Of a DNA stretch of 8,057 nucleotides, positions 4,985 to 8,057 are shown in pieces. The stretch lies in the NCBI GenBank assembly GCA_046734415.1, contig JBKPRD010000048.1, positions 1-8,057 on the forward strand. The letters run 5' to 3'. Every line of letters begins with the position of its first letter. The stretch's first letter is position 1. This DNA is from DATBLE01 sp046734415 (GTDB lineage: Bacteria > Actinomycetota > Thermoleophilia > Gaiellales > Gaiellaceae). Made by a program: the position numbers and the translations under genes. The notes under the pieces were generated by a model that was given only the letters and a program-made list of their open reading frames with translations, was not told the origin of the DNA and made no database searches.

Positions 4985-5544
4985 TTCTGGGCCCCCCTTG
5001 ACTCGGGGATCTCGCGCGACGATTTCCAGGGCCGCGGCAGGAGTTCGGCGAAGGCGCGCACCGGGAGTGGGGATTTGCCGGCGGCCGGTTGCGGCACCGC
5101 GAACAACCGGAATCCGTTCGTCGGCAGGGCAGAGAGGTTGCACATGTTGTCGACCACGAGAACACCGGCGCGGAGCAGACGCGTGAGCGTCAGCTGTGAT
5201 AGGTCTGACGCCGCCTCGGCTGTGCAGAAGTCGAGGCCGACGAGTGTCGCGCCGCCCCGGATGAGAACGTCGACCGTCTCGGGGACGACGTACGGCGCCG
5301 CCCGATCGTAGTCGGCCGTGCCCCAGCGCCTATCCCATCCCGTCCGAATGAGCACGGCCTTACCCTCGATCGCACGCTCATCGATGTTGACCGAGACCGC
5401 TCGTGGCGGCACGGGCGCGTCGATCACGACTCCCGGGACGCCTGCGACCGAAGCCAACGGAACCTTTTCGAATTCCTCCGCGAAGCGGGCAGACGTCACC
5501 GCTCCGCCGACGAGCACATGTCCAAGGTCGATGAACCTCGTCAT
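4981..5544 (-). CDS. Cyclase-family protein (PF04199, kynurenine-formamidase-like), active-site segment missing
   Basis: This 187-aa protein belongs to the family of metal-dependent cyclases/hydrolases that includes kynurenine formamidase, whose members usually have 210-260 residues. It starts normally (MTRFIDLGHVLVGG), but after about residue 18 it passes straight to ARFAEEFEKVPLASVAGVPGVV, the part that normally follows HxGTHxDxPxH. Around 40-50 residues carrying the metal-binding His/Asp motif are absent, so an in-frame internal deletion is likely. The rest is well kept: VLIRTGWDRRWGT, GATLVGLDF, LLRAGVLVVDNMCNL (Asp where an active-site Glu is usual), LPTNGFRLFAVP and FPVR-like PLPVRAFAEL. 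The His expected after GLDF (as in PAH..LL) reads QLTLTRLL. Start: ATG 5544 with GGAGG (5551-5555) 6 nt upstream. The stop overlaps the next gene's start (ATGA), so translation is coupled. Catalysis is very unlikely; the fold itself may be compromised. Confidence 0.78.
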   Translation of the reverse strand: MTRFIDLGHVLVGGAVTSARFAEEFEKVPLASVAGVPGVVIDAPVPPRAVSVNIDERAIEGKAVLIRTGWDRRWGTADYDRAAPYVVPETVDVLIRGGATLVGLDFCTAEAASDLSQLTLTRLLRAGVLVVDNMCNLSALPTNGFRLFAVPQPAAGKSPLPVRAFAELLPRPWKSSREIPESRGAQK

Positions 5545-5549
5545 TTCGA

Positions 5550-5579
5550 GCCTCCGGTTCAGTTCCTCGTACTGGAGGC
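5550..5579 (-). promoter_or_regulatory. Strong Shine-Dalgarno of the cyclase gene inside a short hairpin
   Basis: The minus strand carries GGAGG 6 nt before ATG 5544. GCCTCC (5550-5555 on plus) and GGAGGC (5574-5579) form a 6-bp inverted repeat with an 18-nt loop, so in the transcript the Shine-Dalgarno could pair with an upstream complement. The stem is short and may be chance, but it would directly control access of ribosomes to the two-gene unit. No convincing promoter was found between here and the upstream hairpin. Confidence 0.35.
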
Positions 5580-5595
5580 GTGAGAAAGACCGCTA

Positions 5596-5627
5596 CGGCT
5601 GTAACAGCTGCGCCCCGGTTACAGCCG
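5596..5627 (-). terminator. Intrinsic-type terminator of the AAA regulator, overlapping its stop codon
   Basis: A perfect 10-bp stem, CGGCTGTAAC (5596-5605) with GTTACAGCCG (5618-5627), encloses a 12-nt loop. On the minus strand it is followed by TAGCGGTCTTTCTC, a weak pyrimidine/T-rich tail. The regulator's TAA (5621-5619) lies inside the 5' arm, so the last codons and the stop form part of the hairpin. It would separate the regulator transcript from the cyclase gene starting 74 bp downstream. The plus strand has no T-rich tail, so minus is the likelier direction. Confidence 0.6.
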
Positions 5628-8057
5628 CCAGTCGACGGGTGCGCGTGGGTCGGGCGTATACGAGCAGAACGTGCCGGTGTGGACGGTTCGGTCCAGGTGC
5701 TCGCCGAGGATCGTGCTGTGCTCGCGAATGCGCGCGAGCGCCGTTCTGATCGCGCGTGTCACGCTGACACGCGCCCGCTCAGATGGGGATGCGGTCCGGC
5801 GGTCCCTGCCACCGAGGCCGAGTGCGCTCGCAAGTTCCCGGACGAGGAAGTCGCGCTCCTCGTCGGCCCGTGCCGCCCGCTCGGTATCGCCGAGCGCGCG
5901 TGCCTCCTCCGCCTCATCCTCGAGTTCGGCGAGGCGGTGGCGGTATTCCGCTTTCGCGCGCGGGTCCAGGATCGCCCCCGCATCAGCCGGGGTCGACGCG
6001 ACCAGGGCGGGATCGAGGCGTCGTGGCGCTGCGCCGGGCGGGTGCTCGCCGGCGGCAAGGTCGAGCGCGTGCAATTCGCGACCTTGCTCGGCCAAGAGCC
6101 GGGCGACGTAGCGTAGCCCCTTCGAATCCTTCAGCCGGAAGGCGTCTCCCTCGTATGCGATCGCCCAGTACTCACCTTCTCGGCGGAAGAGGCTTGGGTG
6201 GAACTGCGCCGGAGCCGTGGGGCCGGCGTCGCCCTTCGCGAGAGCCTCCGCGCGACCGGCGATGACCGGCATGCCGAGGTCGTGCGCGATCCGCCCGGCC
6301 TGTCCGGCAAGGCCGGCCGCCCGCTCGCGATCCCCTGGGGCATCCCGCGTGAGCAGCGACTCCGCCCAGTCGAGATTTGTGCGGGCGACCCATGGCCGTG
6401 CTCCCATCTCCGAGTTCGCGCGCAGCGCACACTGGAAGTGGTGCTCGGCCTCGCTCCATCGTTCCAACACCGCGGCGGCGACGGCGAGCGAGCGCGAGAC
6501 GATCCCGATACAGGCGGCGGGCGGGTTGACGGCGTTCCGGTCAGCGTACGGAAGGAGGAGTCTGTAGATCGAGCTCGCGAGCCCAGCGTCGTTCAGTTCG
6601 TGGCTGACATCCGCGAGCAGGCAGAGGCTGAACAGCCAGTCGTCGTTGCGGGGGAGGGTGGCAAAAGCGTCGGCGGCGAGGGCGTGAAGCTCCTCGCGGG
6701 CCGCCCGCTCGCGGCCGAGCTCCGCGGCCGCGTGAAGATGAACGCACCGGAGGACCTCATACGCCGGGAAGCGTCGGACGAGCTCCGCAACCGGTTGCTC
6801 GATCTCCTCCAGTCGGCCCTGATCGCGCCTCAGCGCCCAGAGCTGGAGCGTGCCGTAGAGCTCGGCAATCAGGCCCGCCGCCCGCGCGAGCTCGAGTGCC
6901 TGCGGAATCAGCTGCTCGGAGTCGCCGAACCGCCCTTCGAACGTCGCAAGCGTGCCGCGCAGCACGACGCCGAACCAGTTCTGGGCGGGCTGTCGCAGCT
7001 CTGCGGCTAGCCGGGCCTGGGCATCGAGCTCGCTGTGCGCGGCACGAAGGGCTCCGCGCTCGAGCGCCGCGAGCGCGCACCAGATGTGGCCGTCGTGCAT
7101 CCGCTCCTTATCGCCTGCGAGCGTCGCAGCGTGCACGACCTCGGCAGCGATCTCGGCGCGCTCCTCCAGCGTGTCGGGTCCCCAGATTGCGACCCAGCGG
7201 GCATCGAGGGCGTATGCGACTGACGCAGGGTTGTCGAGGCGCCGCGCGATCTCGACGGCGTCGCGGCTCAGCATCCCCCGCCGCTCCTCCGCCTCGGGTA
7301 CATCCGCGAGCGGTCCTCCAGCCAGGCGTGCCATCAGCCTGAGGCGGAGCTCGCTGTCTTCGTCCGGCAGCGCTCCGAGCGCCTGCTCCAGCAGCGGCAG
7401 CAGGTGAGGATCTCCGCGCCCCGGTTCCCAGACGAACCTCCCCCCATAACCAAGCGCGGCACGCGCGAGATGTTCTGACAGCTTCTCGGCTTTCGAGATC
7501 TCGGCAGCGTGCAGGAACGTCGCCTTTGCCTTCTCGAACTCACCCGCCCGTGCCTGTGCGTCGCCGAGGCCGAGGAGGAGCTCGCAACGAAGTAGCGGGT
7601 CGGTGCTCTGCTCGAGCTCGAGCGCCTGCAGTGCGAGCTCGAACAGCCGCACGGCCTCCTCGTACGCGAGGAGCTGGATCGCGTGCTCACCTGCTAAGCG
7701 CGCGTACGCGACCGCCTTCTGAACGTCTCCCGCGGGTGCAGCGCGCCCGAAATGGTGTGCGAGTTCGGCGAGGTGGGGATCGCGGTCGCTCCGATAGCGT
7801 GCCTCGAGGGCTTCGCCAACCTGGCGGTGCAGCCTCACGCGCTGTGACGGCGGCAGCTCCTCGTAGAGCGTGTCGCGAACGAGGACGTGGGAGAAACGGA
7901 GGTGTCCAAGAGCGCTGGGAACCTCCGCAACGATCCTCGCTGCAGCCGCCTCATCGAGGGGGGGCAGGAGCTCCTCACGCGGCTGTCGGCTCAGTTGAGC
8001 GAGCGCTTCCACGTCGAACTCCCGCCCCAGCACGGCGGCAAGCGAAAGGAGGCGGCT
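5619..8057 (-). CDS. Large MalT/LuxR-like AAA ATPase regulator with TPR repeats, C-terminal 812 aa
   Basis: The frame is open to the right edge (SRLLSLAAVLGREFD...), so the N-terminal part, where the P-loop NTPase should be, lies outside the window; the GTG at 8033 is not the true start. First comes the winged-helix end of the STAND/AAA module (LAAVLGREFDVEALAQLS, LRFSHVLVRDTLYEELPPSQRVRLH). Next is a long TPR-like solenoid of about 520 residues with repeated helix pairs (HLAELAHHFG, AVAYARLAGEHAIQLLAYEE, RLFELALQALEL, through RSLAVAAAVLERWSEAEHHF). The final 190 residues form a separate module: YEGDAFRLKDSKGLRYVARL, which resembles a winged or forkhead-like core, a coiled-coil stretch (RAKAEYRHRLAELEDEAEEA), GLGGRDRR, a helical RARVSVTRAIRTALARI, and the ending TGTFCSYTPDP...WRL. 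I know this tail from many actinobacterial AAA regulators, where it replaces the usual LuxR HTH. It is probably a signal-responsive transcription factor. No lesion is visible. Confidence 0.85.
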   Translation of the reverse strand, partial: SRLLSLAAVLGREFDVEALAQLSRQPREELLPPLDEAAAARIVAEVPSALGHLRFSHVLVRDTLYEELPPSQRVRLHRQVGEALEARYRSDRDPHLAELAHHFGRAAPAGDVQKAVAYARLAGEHAIQLLAYEEAVRLFELALQALELEQSTDPLLRCELLLGLGDAQARAGEFEKAKATFLHAAEISKAEKLSEHLARAALGYGGRFVWEPGRGDPHLLPLLEQALGALPDEDSELRLRLMARLAGGPLADVPEAEERRGMLSRDAVEIARRLDNPASVAYALDARWVAIWGPDTLEERAEIAAEVVHAATLAGDKERMHDGHIWCALAALERGALRAAHSELDAQARLAAELRQPAQNWFGVVLRGTLATFEGRFGDSEQLIPQALELARAAGLIAELYGTLQLWALRRDQGRLEEIEQPVAELVRRFPAYEVLRCVHLHAAAELGRERAAREELHALAADAFATLPRNDDWLFSLCLLADVSHELNDAGLASSIYRLLLPYADRNAVNPPAACIGIVSRSLAVAAAVLERWSEAEHHFQCALRANSEMGARPWVARTNLDWAESLLTRDAPGDRERAAGLAGQAGRIAHDLGMPVIAGRAEALAKGDAGPTAPAQFHPSLFRREGEYWAIAYEGDAFRLKDSKGLRYVARLLAEQGRELHALDLAAGEHPPGAAPRRLDPALVASTPADAGAILDPRAKAEYRHRLAELEDEAEEARALGDTERAARADEERDFLVRELASALGLGGRDRRTASPSERARVSVTRAIRTALARIREHSTILGEHLDRTVHTGTFCSYTPDPRAPVDWRL

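Noticed and set aside
5560..5595. Promoter for the cyclase gene
   Set aside because: No pair of -35/-10 boxes with acceptable spacing was found in the short intergenic stretch; expression may come from read-through.
6198..7010. 270-aa plus-strand frame
   Set aside because: It is antisense to the TPR region of the AAA regulator; long open shadows are expected at this GC content.

Overview
The window is GC-rich (about 70%) and looks like chromosomal DNA of a soil actinobacterium, most plausibly from Thermoleophilia (Solirubrobacterales/Gaiellales). Three things suggest this: a membrane-anchored PD40/TolB-like propeller with a Glu/Arg-rich segment before its only helix, a very large MalT-like ATPase regulator whose C-terminal region ends in a TGT(F/W)C-Y-P-D...WRL signature, and an actinobacterial-type IS110 transposase. 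The taxonomic call is inference from protein style. No rRNA, tRNA, CRISPR array or replication origin was seen.

Layout. (1) 1-714, minus: the N-terminal two thirds of a decayed IS110-family transposase with one frameshift, one nonsense codon and a Glu-to-Gln change at the presumed catalytic Glu. It runs off the left edge. Its non-coding leader occupies 715-1009. (2) 1010-1357, minus: an intact short GntR/YtrA-type repressor. (3) 1344-1380: overlapping divergent promoters on a 25-bp dyad, the best regulatory signal in the window. (4) 1399-2669, plus: a membrane-anchored seven-repeat PD40 propeller gene broken by two frameshifts, followed by two hairpins. (5) 2796-3185, plus: an unrecognised 129-aa protein. 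(6) 3295-3714, plus: a P-loop kinase-like gene cut off near residue 86, whose reading frame continues into antisense sequence. (7) 5544-3566, minus: two genes joined by an ATGA overlap. The first is a cyclase-family (PF04199) protein lacking its metal-binding HxGTHxDxP segment. The second is a secreted serine-beta-lactamase-like protein with the SxxK pair changed to G..A, whose C-terminal half has been replaced by a PKD fragment plus another extracellular beta-rich domain. (8) 8057-5619, minus: the C-terminal 812 residues of a large MalT/LuxR-like AAA regulator with TPR repeats, ending inside a hairpin terminator.

Reading as a whole. Two regulators (GntR and the AAA/TPR protein) are intact as far as visible, while nearly every effector gene between them is broken, truncated, chimeric or catalytically stripped. 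The simplest explanation is a decaying accessory segment next to an IS110 remnant. The alternative is that the ATGA-coupled pair, which keeps open frames, clean ribosome-binding sites and a signal peptide despite losing catalytic residues, is retained as non-catalytic proteins. Independent assembly or read errors could account for the frameshifts, but not for the chimeras or the missing motifs.
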